DNA from: Prunella strophiata
Lineage: Eukaryota; Chordata; Aves; Passeriformes; Prunellidae
Length of the DNA: 64,000 nucleotides
NCBI GenBank assembly: GCA_036583965.1
Contig: JAZBQD010000015.1
Location: 71,092,330 to 71,156,329 of the forward strand
Reading direction: 5' to 3'
The position numbers were made by a program, and so were the translations under genes. Below the pieces are notes generated by a model. It ran no database searches and had not been told where the DNA came from. It worked only from the letters and a program-made list of their open reading frames with translations. Positions 1-11,999 of the stretch are shown one piece after another (position 1 is the first letter of the stretch; the number at the start of each line of letters is the position of its first letter).

Positions 1-3000
1 TACCTGTGAGCATATGGCTAGCTTTGTGCTCCACACAATTCAGTGACAGAGACAACTACCTCAGAAATCACAGGGAGAACCCAAGCACTTTGGCAAAGCT
101 GAAGGCAAACCTCAGCCCGAGGAGTACTGGAGGGAGTACCCACTGTGGGCATGGCCTGCTGAGCACTTCAGTTCTTTTTGAGGTGGTGCAACAGGACAGT
201 GCCCCAGAGCTATTTACGGTGCTAACACCGCCAGCTCTGTGTGAAGTCACACACCGGTGCTGGCCCCTGACAGCCGGCTGCAGCAGCAGCTCTGAGACGG
301 CTTCCTGTGCCACACCACAGCCTCAGGTGCCACTTTACAGCACGGCTCAAGCACCCTCCCCGTGCACCTCACAGCCTTAACACTTCTACTGCTTAGCAGA
401 AGTGTTACTTTCTGTTATTCACAGAGTAGCAACATTAAAAAATTACAAGACCTCATCTAAAGAGGAGCTGACAGCATTGGCATCCTTGGTTTTAGAAAAT
501 GTCACTGGACACGTATTTCACAATACATCAAAGACTGCTTTCAAACCTTCAAACAGTTATCAGAGTCTCATTTTTCATCACATTCCTCCCAACAAATTGA
601 TACCAGCCTTCCGCATCTTGTTTGAGAACAACGTATCCATTTCCCACGCATCCTGATCAGCCTCTTCACTCTGAGCTCAAACCCATCTCCTAACACCCTG
701 CTACTTCCTGACCACTCCTCTCAACCTTTCTTTTATCCTTCTAACACAATTTTTAGTACTTAATCTGCACAAAGCCACAGCACCACAACCTGATAGGAAC
801 TTGGTGAAACCTGATTATATTGAACAAAACGCAATGGATGGCATAGAGAATTATTTTCCTTTGGCAGTACGACACATTCAGCATTCAAAAAGTATAATAA
901 TAAAGACAGATTCCAGATCAGGACAAATAATACAGTTTACATACATATATCTGATGAGCATTTTAAGCTCCCAGTGTCTCATGGTACAGGACTTCTATGT
1001 AGAAGATGTTACTGTCTGGTAAATTTATGGAGGAGGGACAATCTATGAGATGAAAAGCACACGAAAGTGACAAAAAGAAACAAAGCTTAGCAAAAGGGGT
1101 AGTATTTTATTTTCTTTATCAACACTTAATTTGGGGGAGAGGGGTGGAGAAGGTTCCAGCCATGTCATCCTCAGAACAGATATAATCCACATCAAGAAGG
1201 CCAAAGACTTGCTCCAACTGATATTATTATACAGCATTAGAAAGCAGATTTTTGTCACCACTCCCAATTTTCACATGTATTCCAAAACATGGGAGAACTT
1301 ACAGTATCCAGACTGTCAAAGTCAGTATGCAACAACTGTAACCATTCCAGGTTACTTTTTACCTTATTTCTAACATTCTCATATATCAATTTACTAACTC
1401 CTCTGTTGGACCTTAATATGCAAAGAAACTTACAAGGTTCTAATTAATCACATATTTCTAGCAAGATGTATCTGTGTGTAGCTTTAGTTCCAAATACAAA
1501 GTGAAATATAAGAGAAATATGTTGACTTGCTAATGTATTAAAAAAGAGTTTACATTTTTACAGCATGCTTCCTTTTTAGCTTTTAAGCTTTGTGTCCTAC
1601 TTTCTGGTCTATTAAAAGATTTCTTTGCTTTTTAATTTAAATTATCTTCTCTTTACCCTTTCTTCATTTCTTAGTTGACAGGATATTATTACTCTTCATG
1701 GAGAATGCTCTTCGATAAATAAGACTACTTTAAAGCTGCATTTAATTATTCTCACTTATTTCCTCACCTGAAGCAGTTGCAATGCTATCTATCCTATTCT
1801 TTTAAAGGAGCTTCACACATAAATTAAACCTAAAGAATCAAAACCAGAGCATTCAGTTTTTATTGTAAAACTGAACTGAGCTATGCAAGGAAGCTACAGA
1901 TACTGAAATCTAGAAATCTGAAGTCAGCATGAATGGATTTCTGTGTCACTTCCACTACAACTTTCTTATTTGACCTCTGCAAAACATCCCTTGGTTTAAT
2001 GCAAAGGACAAAGCAGAAAAGGCACACAGGGTTATTTGTCAAGATTTCTTTGTTAAAGCTGTTCTTACCGCTAGCCCAGGCAGCTTCTTAGAGTTTCATC
2101 TTGAATGATGTTTTCTCAGATAAAAATCTTCTCCAGTCTGTAACCTGTCCACAAAAGTTGAGAAATTTCATTGTTTTCAATTATGTTTTGTAGAAAGTGG
2201 GCAAGGGTGATCTGACAGCATTGAGATAACAGAAGGGTGTTTAGAAGTCAATAAATGTTGTTAATGATTTCTATGTCTGATATCTAAAATTGCAATTTTA
2301 GCTTCCTAACAGAGTCAGGAGGCTGCAAAGAACTCAGTAAGGCACCAGATAAAGAAAAAAAGTCCCCTACTGCTCAGTCAATAACTACTCTGAAATTATA
2401 AAAGCAGAAAGACATGCCATTTTCTGAAGACAGTCCAGGTGTTAATCATACAAGGAAATCGCTTAAGGCATAACTTGCTCTTCTCTCTCTCATCATTTTT
2501 CTTTTTAAAATAAAAGCTTGTTTTTCTCCCAGCAGTGTTTACATACAGCAAAAGCAGTGAGTTCTTACAACATCTCACATTTCAAATGCCACTCAAGCTG
2601 TTTGTCAATCTGTCCAAAAATGTCATATCATAAAGAACTAGTCATATTTTCTACTTCCCATGCAAGTCTTCAGTTGCCACCTAAACAAAATGGAGAACTT
2701 TCTTCCCCACATCTAAAGCATCTTTGTCTAAAATTAGTGTAAAAACTCACAACAATATGGGAATAATTTATTTCTGTAAAGCTTAAATCCTTTTTATAAA
2801 AAGAGATGAACCATCTAAGCCACAGATGTGGTTGTTCAGAGAGATGAATCAAAAATGCTTTGCCTGCACAGGGTGCATTTACTGAGAAGCACAGAAGCTG
2901 AGGGGGAAGCAGAGTCCATGATTAAGCTCAGCCTTCAAGAGTTTTCTTTTCACCAGCCCCCATTTAGGCCAGCACAAGTGTTGTAGTTGAAATAAGCATT

Positions 3001-3051
3001 AAAATGGTCATTTTCAGGAAAGGGGCAAAAGGTGCCGTTGCCTTTTCTTTT

Positions 3052-3082
<31 letters not shown>

Positions 3083-6000
3083 GTTTTGGTTTGGTTTTTT
3101 TTTTGTTTTTTTTGGTTTTTTCCCTTAAATCTTAGAACATAGAAGAATTTAGAACAATTTTGGTTTCTCCAGTCTTTCTTTTTATAAAATTCTGGTTATC
3201 TTAAATGTGTTTTTCAACTGTTCATGTTGCTGTCCAGGCTAACACTAGAACAGCATGGGATTTTTTTTTTTTTTTTTTTCTTTATCAGAGTATTAGAAGC
3301 TTATTAGTGCTCAATTTTTTAAATTATTTTTTAAATAAGTTCACTGAACTTGGATATAATTGACCAATTTACCCATACAGCACCTACCACTGCAGAATTC
3401 TGAACTCCTTTACAAAAGGTTTTTCAGTCTTGTACATATCAGTTGCTCCCTTAGACAGGAGAAAGGCATTATAGGCCCATATTTTTTTCAATCTCTTATT
3501 TTTTTGCCTTTATAATAGGTATCATGCTAAGAAAATAACTACAACTTCATTAGATCTCATGACACAGCATTCAGCTTTCCCAAAATTCATCCTGTACCGA
3601 ATACTTTCTTAGAAGATTCATTTTGGTGCTTGCATTTACACACATGCATCAATTTCACTTGGAAAGTAAACCAGATCCACAGAACTCATTTCTGCTTCTA
3701 GCTAATGCACCAAGTTTCACTGTGACTGCTGCCCTTGTAACACCATTCACTCTCACAGCTGTAACATTTGCTCCTCCAAGATGCAAAGAAGAAGCAGAGA
3801 TCCTTAGTGACACCACACTAAAGACCCATTAATGCTGGGTTTATTTTGGTGGGCAAAAGCTTACTTTTCTTCCTGATTTTTTTTCTTTTTAACTTATTAT
3901 TCCTACAATAGGAAAGACTTAGAATTAAAAAGCAAACTGGCTTAGGCCACTGGGTTCAGGTTTACTGAGCACTTCCATCTCCAAAAAGACATGATGCATT
4001 TGCAATCACTTAAAATTACCTCTATTAAACATTTTATATATGTGGGGGTTTTCCCTGTCAGCCTTTTTGAAGCACAAGTACTGCTCAATCTTATCATTGT
4101 TTTGAAGCCTGCCACTAGTCTATTACAGCAAATAAACAGAATAAGCTTCTGCTATGAATCTTAGGAGAAATCACACTTCTGTCTTACCCACTGTACTCGT
4201 TGTGTCCCCTTCAGTACACAATTAATGGCTTTCTCTTTACTCTAGTCATGAATATTACACCTAAAAATCCAACCTCTTCATCCCAGCATTACCTAAATTC
4301 TTACAAGTGAAAGTAATGAAAATATCAGACATCATCTAAATTAAGAATGAATAATTTCTTTTATCACCCAAGAAGCTGTTGGAATACTCACAAGTATTCA
4401 ATATGACAAGGAATTGCTGTAAAAAAAAACTGTGACCAAAGCAATAAAGATCTTCAGATGAATCTGAAAATGTGAAGCACCAGTCTCTCACCTTACAGAT
4501 CATGTTAAAAAGTCACAAGTCTATTTATAACCTCCAAAACATTAAGTAATACTCTCTGAATAAAAAAAAACCTATGATCACATATAGTTAAAATATGAAA
4601 AATAAAGGAAACAATCTTTTTCCTAGGTGTTTGTCCTCTAGGAGAATATTTACATACACACAGAGCTCTATCATCTCTCTCCCACACCCTGCCCACACAC
4701 ATACAGTCATCTATAGAGTGAGAAGCATATGCTCTTGTTTCCCTATCTGAAAACAAACACAGTAACTAACACCTGTACTCAGTAATTATTTCATAAGAAA
4801 ATTCTATCTTATTTCTACAAGTCATTCCAGTGGGTTTTAAAGAAACCTGCTGCCCACAGTTATTAAAATCCTATGTCCTGCTGCTGTTCCAGAAACAGGA
4901 AGAAGAGGGCAGAATAATGGAAAGAAAAGGTCAGTACAGACTTTCTCCATATGACACTCATCAGAACCTACTGTAATTTGCATAAATATTCAAGTAATTA
5001 ATCAAACCATAATACCCGAGCTCTGTTTCTCCTCAAGCTTTCCAGTTCCCCTAATGCATATGGATAGAACTTTCTCTTCAAGCTTATTTGGCCAAACTCT
5101 ACTGGAATGCTACAAGCAGAAGAGAATAATGTGAAATAAATCACACTCAAACCTGCCAATTGGCTGTGTGTTTATATGTATTATCAGAAAGAAGTCAGGA
5201 TCTACTAATACTCCCAGCTGAAGTCAGCTGAATTGTGCCACTGACTTCCATTCACACAGAACCATGACACTAAACATCTCTGGCTAAGGCTTTGTTTTAA
5301 TTCCTATGAAACACGTTTCACATTTTGATGCCATATAAAGAACCACAGTCATAACAGTAAGGTAGCCTTGCATAAAACCATAAAATGTTTAAAAAAACTA
5401 TGTTGAGACCTGCTTGAATAACAGAGGGTGCTGAATACAATTTAGTGCTTGTGACCACCTGCAGTACTATATCCAGGATACAATGCTAAATTTAGATTTC
5501 TGGATGAATGCCCACTGTAGGATATGCTATTTTTACTAAGTTCTGACGTGTCTGTCCAATGGCACATCTCCATTTCTGAAGTGGTACTGAAAGGCTATTA
5601 AAGCTTCCAGTTACCACTTGGCTCAAAACTGCAAATTATGAGTACTTTCACCAAACTGTTCTTCACATTCTGATTGACTTTACACAATAGAACATACAAA
5701 TAAAACCAAAACAAATACCTAAAAGCAGTAAAACTAAAAAAGGTCCCCCTCCCCCTGAACGCTCTCATCATAAAACAAAATAACAGTATTTTTTATATAT
5801 TATTGCAATTTTCATTTCAATGCACAGAAAAAAGATACTGAAGTAGCCTTCTCCTTCTAGGCAGATTCTCCCACATGTCAAAATAGAACCAAAAATGTAA
5901 CAAAAAACCCATGCTGACACAGGTATTACTGTATTTCACATAATAACATGGATTTTAGGGGCCACCACTCATCAAGTTTCAATTTAGACCTGTAAGCCAC

Positions 6001-9000
6001 AAAATACATTGAAAAAAATCCAGATTTACATATTAATTTTTTTTTCATATGAATACAGAGATTTTTCCCAAGGAGGTATTTTTAACAAGGTTATAGGGTC
6101 AGCAAGTTTGGAATGAGCTTTAGCAGCTTAAGATTTCTATCTTTCTACTCTTCTTCCCTCTCCTGCCATTTTTCAACAGGTAGAGAGAGAGTGTTCTGAG
6201 AGATATCTTCCATTATGACAGATTTAATACATATTTAATAATAGAGACTTAAATATGGGCATGGTATTTGGCATGCATCCTGAAGCAAACCATAAGACAT
6301 GTCTGCCACTCTCCAGTGAGGACAACACAGTAGTCAGGGAGAAATGTCAGCCAGAAACAGTTACATGAAGCATAAAACCCCCTGAGAATGAAAAGGTCTT
6401 TATTTATTAAATCAAATGCAAATCTTTCATTCTAATACTTCTGATCTGTTTTTGTGGATTTTCTCAGGTATACTTAATGAAACCCACTCATCAACACCAA
6501 CTTTGCTCAAAAGAGCAATTAATGAATATGGCACAGAAGCAGCTTAGCCCTGGAGGAGTCTCTGACATTTGTTTGTAGTGAAGACTGTTCATTAACTGCT
6601 CCCCTCATTCTAAGCCTCTAAATGATATTTTTGACACAACACTACAAGTCATTGTGACTTATTTCTCAAGCTAGCAACATCTGCACTATGTTAGCTTAAT
6701 AAAACTACCTTTGAAAGGTTTTCAAGAAGGTATTTAAAGACACAGGGGAAAAAAGGAAAGTCTGGATGTGCTGACAGTGGAATAAAGAAGCTTTATTGAA
6801 TTTTTTACTATTATCTCAGAGTACACTTTGTATTACAGATAATTTAAGCAAATATTTTGTGTTCCATATTCTCCACAATAAATAGAACTCAGGCAGAAAT
6901 CCACCATGATTTTCCAATCTATTTCAACTGTGTTCCCACACCAAACTAAGCATTAATACTTCATAAGTCTTCTGCTGATCATAAGTTCTCAGACAAATGA
7001 AAATATTGGCTTTTAGATTGCTTTAGTAAAAAACATTAGATTTTTATTTTTTCAGGAATAAAAGATGGAGAGTAAAGAGTCTGGGTTATGAAGTAGCCAC
7101 ACTAAACCAAAGACCTCTGCCCAAGATATAAAAAAAAGTTGTTATCATTTCACACTAAGTGCGCATGCTTTAATTTATGGGATGGTTTTGCTGATCTCTT
7201 TTGGGTGCATTTTAACCAGGATGCATTTTAAAAGTTTGAAAAATTAACTTGTTTATTACCATAACACATATATAGAATCATATCATCCACATTAAACTTC
7301 TACTGCAAAGCAGATAATAATTCACAAAAGAAACAAAAAACAAATTAAAAACAAGATATATGGAAGTTCATACCTGGAGAAGAGCTGAAAGCCCTGTAGA
7401 TGCACAGAACTTCAACATGCAAAGGAGAACACTGTCCACCCTCAGAGCTGCTGACATTACTTCAATTAGCCTGACCCAGTTTTCCAACTTGGAATTTGGC
7501 TTCTGCTATTATATAGCAACCCCTCCTGCCTGCCAATTATTTACATTAACACAGCCATCAAGTTTCATGCTGTTATGTGTGTGAGAAACTCTGTGTTAGC
7601 ATTCATTAGCTAATTGTGTACCTCTAAGCACTTAAGAAAAGCAGTGCAGCAGCAGTGGATGTGGCACCCTGGTTTTTGATCTGGTCCAAAAGGAGTCTGA
7701 TGCTGGAGCAGTCAGGGTGAGACTAAGAGGATAACACTGTGCCCCCAGTGGGGTGCCAGGTGTGTAGTGCTGGAGAGAAGGGAGAAAGGCTTTCACAATT
7801 TTGCAGTTGCCCATCTGCTAGCTCCCACCACACTGCTCTCCTATGGCACACAGGCTCTGGTTTCCAATGAAGCCTTCTATTCCCACTCACCCAAAACATC
7901 CTATCCCACCTGTTATTTCTAGCAGCTGTTTCTCCCCTCTTGCTCACCACCTACATCATTATCTTTTGCTCCTTGAAAAAACCCCACCCACCTACACACC
8001 AGCAGCTGCCCTTCTCTGTCCTAAACTTCAGCACACACAGCAGCAGGAAAAAAACTGACAGCTCTGTGAGTGCCAGCAGGCTCCTGCCAGCCCAAGCCCC
8101 CTGCTTGCTCAGAGTTCAGTGACAGCAAAACACTCAGCCTGGGCTATGGGAATGCAGGAAAGGTGACCTGCATGTCTTGGATGTGATAGCACTAACAGGA
8201 CACTTGGCAACCTCCTGATGGCAACCTTTGGCTTGCTCACAGACACAATTTCCCCTGCTGGGACATCATCTTGGCTGGCTTGCTGCAGAGTGAAAGCAGA
8301 GAAGAGTAATTCCACCTAGCTACAAAATTCACAACAGGTTCTTATCAGTGATGGATTAGGGAGAGAGGGATCAGCTAACTACAGCAGCACTGCTAGAGAA
8401 CTATTTGCTCATTAATACATTTACACATATTTAACCCAGAAGCAGAATGCAGGAGTGCCCCAGCCTGCCTTGCACCTTAGGCATTGTCCTGTACAGGACA
8501 GATCTAGAAGAACCAAGCCAAATTACTAAACAGTAAAGCAAGGAATATTCTGATTTGGCTTTGCCTTAAAATGTACACACAGCAAAAAGGAACTCAACAG
8601 AGCATAAGAGCTCATTTTATTATCATTGCTAATCTAAAACGTAGATAAAAAACAGTGTAGAACTTTAATTTCCAATTTTTTTTTTTTTAATGAAGTAGTG
8701 CTACATGTCAACCCTCAATATTCCACCCCTCTTCATTAACATTAAGCAACCTAACATTTAATTAAGAGCCCTACAAAAGCAACATATTACTGCACATTAT
8801 CTGAATTACCATACTAGTACCTACTGATGCCACTTTCAGAACTACAGCTGCAGTCTGAGGCAGCAGAACCTGAAGAATTTAGAAATTAAAACATAACAAC
8901 TGCACTTAAATCTTACAGAACACAGAGACTTAATCACAGCCTGTAGTAAGAGCATGGGAAGATATACCATCAAATCAGAGGCAAACTACGGAGAAACATT

Positions 9001-10222
9001 TGCAAAGTGTTCATCAGCTTTCAAAAAAGTACATTAAAACTTCAAGCATCTGTATACATTAGTGTAGTCCAATTAGCCTATCCATGGTTTTGGTTCATCT
9101 AAATTAACATAACTTCATAATTTACAAAAATTCTTCTGATTCAATTATATTTTCTGAATCCAGTTAAATCACTTAATCACATCTGCCTTTAAAAGATCCC
9201 ACTAATCATAAAAGATTAATTCAAATGACATTTCTTTATTTCTTTTATTAACTTTTATTCACTTTCCAGCAAAGGTTACTGCATTTATCCCTCCAGTCCA
9301 GCTTGCCAGAATGAAGTTAAGAAGTTTATGAATTTTGGATATTACACAATCAATATTTGATACCAAGATTTCTTTGTTCTTCAAAGAGATGAGCTCTTCA
9401 GAGCTCAAAATAAAACTATCAACTATCAGAATAGTGTCCTGATCTCTATTTCAATTCACTTTGTCTTCAGAACAATCTTGAGCACTGACCACTGGACTGA
9501 AGCTGGTAAGTTCTTCCCAGCAGAAAGGCCTCTCTGTCCTTCCACTTCCACTTTGTGGGATACTACAGCAGCAATTTGAATATACAAATGAAGAGATTAT
9601 CTATTATCTAGCCTGTGCCACTGCTTGGCAAACTAGAACAGACTGCAAAACTGTGGTGAATGCATGTGTAGAGAAGGGAATAAAACATCTACCCCCAAGC
9701 AAGCACCCCTACAAATATGTGGAAGAACTGGAAGGTGAGGTAAGTTTTGACCATCCATAGAGAAAACCAGGAAGGGTTTATAAATTCTGTTTGCAAGGAG
9801 TTCTTTAGAAAATTACGAGTGTCACAGATACATTTTACTATTAATATGAATCTTTTAAATTATAGATAAGTTTTACTGTATGGAGGGAGCATTACTATGA
9901 ACCGGTTATCTAGCTAGAATAATTTTGGTCACTGAGCCCCATCCAACAATTTCTACACAGAAATTATTGCTCAAATGAGTTCTGTCTAGCACATTGTTCA
10001 TTTAATTCATATACATTTGTCACACCTTAGTAAAGTAACTATCAACACTGTAGTTTTACTTCAGATATGTGTTAAACTTCATTTTCCCTTGATGGGTCAG
10101 AACCTTGAGCGAACAGAACATGTAACCTACAGGTTACAGGCAGCTGCCTGTGACAGAAATGCCAGAGGAAGGCAGTTAGCTTGTGTCCCCAGCTTGCTTT
10201 ATGCCATACTACATAAGACACC
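1..10222. other. AT-rich non-coding stretch, no supported gene
   Basis: About 10 kb of AT-rich, CpG-poor sequence without a coding exon I can defend. Positions 60-380 are richer in GC and open on both strands, but no splice sites, codon pattern or recognisable protein support a gene. A CAG|GTA donor-like motif on the minus strand at the extreme left edge (about 1-8) could be an exon end, but the evidence stops there. A second GC-richer patch at 7630-8330 also lacks exon structure. If the minus-strand gene that starts in the CpG island near 21 kb continues leftwards, this stretch would be intron. Simple T/G repeats at 3043-3121 and a 19-T run at 3261-3279 are the only clear structures. Confidence 0.5.
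3043..3121. repeat. T-rich (TTTG)n / TTTTGG low-complexity tract
   Basis: A run of about 20 T is followed by TTTG and TTTGG units and further T runs. It is almost entirely T and G on this strand. Similar tracts recur at 38082-38143 and, as the complement, at 60571-60632. This is ordinary low-complexity DNA prone to length error in assemblies. Confidence 0.9.
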
Positions 10223-10998
10223 AGAATCATTAAATCATGGAATGATTAGGTTTGGAAGGGACCTTAAAGATCATGGGATCATTAAGATTGGAAAATACCT
10301 TCAAGGTCATTTACTCCAACTTTTGATGGAACACCCCCTTGTGTACTAAACACAGCACTAAGTGCCACATCCAGTCCCATCCTGAACACTTTCAGAAACT
10401 GTGATTCCACAGCCTCCCTGGACAGCCCATTCCAATGCTTAACCACCCTTTCAGTGAAGAAATTCTTCCTGATGTCCAACCTGAACCTCCCCTGGTCCAC
10501 CCTGAGGCCATTTCCTTTTGTCCTGTTGCTAGTTGCCTGGGACAAAAGACCAACCTCTACCTTGCTACAGCCTTCTTTCAGGTAGATCATCCAGTCCCAA
10601 ACTACCTGCCATGGCCAGAGAACCTTCCACTAGACCAGTTTACTCAGAGCCTCACCCAGACTGGTCTTGAACACCTCCAGGGACTGGGAGTTCACAACCT
10701 CTCTGGGCAATCTGTGCCAGTGCCTCACCACCCTCACTCACAGCAGAGAATTTCTTCCTTATATCTAATCTAAATCTACTCTCCTTTAGCTTAAGGCCAT
10801 TCCCTCTTGTTCAGTCACAACACGTCCTTGTAAAGAGTCCCACTTCTGCTTTCTTGTAAGCCCCTTTTAGGTATTGTGAGGTGCCACAAGGTCTCCCCAG
10901 AGCCTTCTCATCTCCAGGCTGAACAGCTTCAACTCTCTTAGTCCTCACAGGAGAGGTGCTCCAGCTCTGCTCTCCTCTGGATTCATTCCAACAGGTCT
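10223..10998 (-). mobile_element. CR1 LINE 3' end (outer copy, split by a second CR1)
   Basis: The sequence is the reverse complement of an avian CR1 3' region. It opens with the short ATCATGGAAT-like terminal motif at about 10223-10245. It continues with 'tttggaagggacc' and then the conserved blocks 'ccttccactagacca' (10624-10638), 'aatctgtgccagtgcctcacc' (about 10709-10729), 'ttcttccttatatctaatct' (10751-10770) and 'tctccaggctgaacagcttc' (10912-10931). The copy is 5'-truncated near 10998, as is usual for CR1. Consensus order is broken at 10274 and resumes at 10591, where another CR1 sits. No intact reverse transcriptase frame remains, and open frames here (for example 10435-10773 on the plus strand) are antisense noise. 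Assignment is by recognition of the family. Confidence 0.9.
10275..10583 (-). mobile_element. CR1 LINE fragment nested inside another CR1
   Basis: This is a second CR1 3' fragment in the same orientation, interrupting the outer copy. It has its own 3' end ('atcattaagattgg', about 10278-10291) and its own internal block ('cattccaatgcttaaccacc', 10429-10448; 'gtgaagaaattcttcctgat' at 10455-10474). The 7-base word AGATCAT occurs at 10268-10274 and again at 10584-10590. Removing one copy plus the insert restores the usual outer CR1 reading 'aaagatcatccagt'. That fits an insertion of about 309 bases with a 7-bp target-site duplication. CR1 termini are repetitive, so microhomology could also produce the match. 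Confidence 0.8.
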
Positions 10999-10999
10999 G

Positions 11000-11428
11000 G
11001 AAACATTAGAAACTTGGCAAGAGTCAGCAGTAAATCTTTCAGGACTTACTGAAGTAGAACTTTTGAGTAAAGAAGGTTTAAAGAAAACACAGTTCACAGA
11101 TGATGTTTAAATACAGAGTCTACAAAATCTTTTCTATAGGACTGCAAGTATGAAAAATATTACTGCCAGAAGTATGAGAAGTATCTTACCATTTCAGTGA
11201 GTCTGCATATTGACTTGCATCCTTCACTTCCCATGCTGAGCTACAGTGGAATGCACTGGGAGTGATCTTGCCAGACAAAACCAGATTCCATCCATAGGTA
11301 CCTTGGGGCAAGGATGCTATACTTCCATTCATTTTTGAATACCTGGGCATACCCCCAGAAAAACTGGATAATGAAAAATTGATGCAACAGCTTTCTCTGT
11401 TGATGAGTTCCTGGGACCAACATGCAAG
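11000..11428. other. Unassigned spacer between CR1 and LTR
   Basis: Non-coding sequence between the CR1 and the LTR. The minus-strand open frame 11241-11486 begins inside the LTR and runs out of it, so it is not a gene. I see no retroviral internal region or primer-binding site next to the LTR end, which supports a solitary LTR. Confidence 0.5.
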
Positions 11429-11999
11429 TGTTGTCCAGAAAAATTGGAATCATTACCCAGTGTGCCACAAGCCAATAATGACACACTCAAGGGAGATATT
11501 GCTTATTTATTTCAGAGTTGCACAAGCCTGGGTGCTCAGTGATACTACTCAAATCAAGCATGTCAACCATCGAAACTTTTTACTATTTATACATTTTAGC
11601 AAACAAAGATAATAGTGTTCACTGGCTACAAGTTACATAGTTCTCTTATTAATTAGTATTCTGTCCTCTATTGGTAAATTGTTCCCTTGCTTCCCATGCT
11701 AATTAGTCCCATGTTCAGTGCTTCTCTTCTTCTGAGTTCACAGGGTTTCTTGGGTCAGCAGTCTGAGTTGGTGGCTGCAATCTGCCCCTGCCAGAATTAC
11801 CCTTTACCCCAGACAGAGCTGATTTCAGCACAGTTGCTTTGTTAGTTTCTTCATTGTCTTGGGAATTCTGCCAGATGCCTTCATGGCCCTTAAATTCTGC
11901 ATTCTGTGTGTTCACTATGTACATCCTTCTTCCCAAGCTTAGTTAACCTCTCCTTAGGTCTGAGATCATTGCAGAACGTCCAGACTATAAACCTTAACA
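11429..11999 (-). mobile_element. Solo LTR of an endogenous retrovirus, ERVK-like
   Basis: Read on the minus strand, the element starts TGTTAAGG (11999) and ends GGACAACA (11429), so TG...CA ends and TGTT/AACA terminal inverted bases are present. Inside are a TATA-type box (TATAAATA, about 11585-11592) and an AATAAATAA polyadenylation signal (about 11500-11508) in U3-R order, with a roughly 70-base U5 after it. I recognise the sequence as an avian ERVK-type LTR from memory. No gag, pol or env sequence flanks it. The flanks atgcaa (11422-11427) and aggcaa (12000-12005) match in 5 of 6 bases if one extra base belongs to the element, which suggests a decayed 6-bp target duplication. The open frame 11715-11936 on the minus strand is LTR sequence, not a gene. 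Confidence 0.78.

Noticed and set aside
6..380. 124-codon plus-strand frame in a GC-richer patch at the left edge
   Set aside because: Minus-strand frames overlap it, the product is not recognisable, and the window edge removes context.
10017..10773. Open frames of 102-112 codons on both strands
   Set aside because: They lie wholly or mainly in antisense or truncated CR1 sequence and contain no reverse transcriptase motif.
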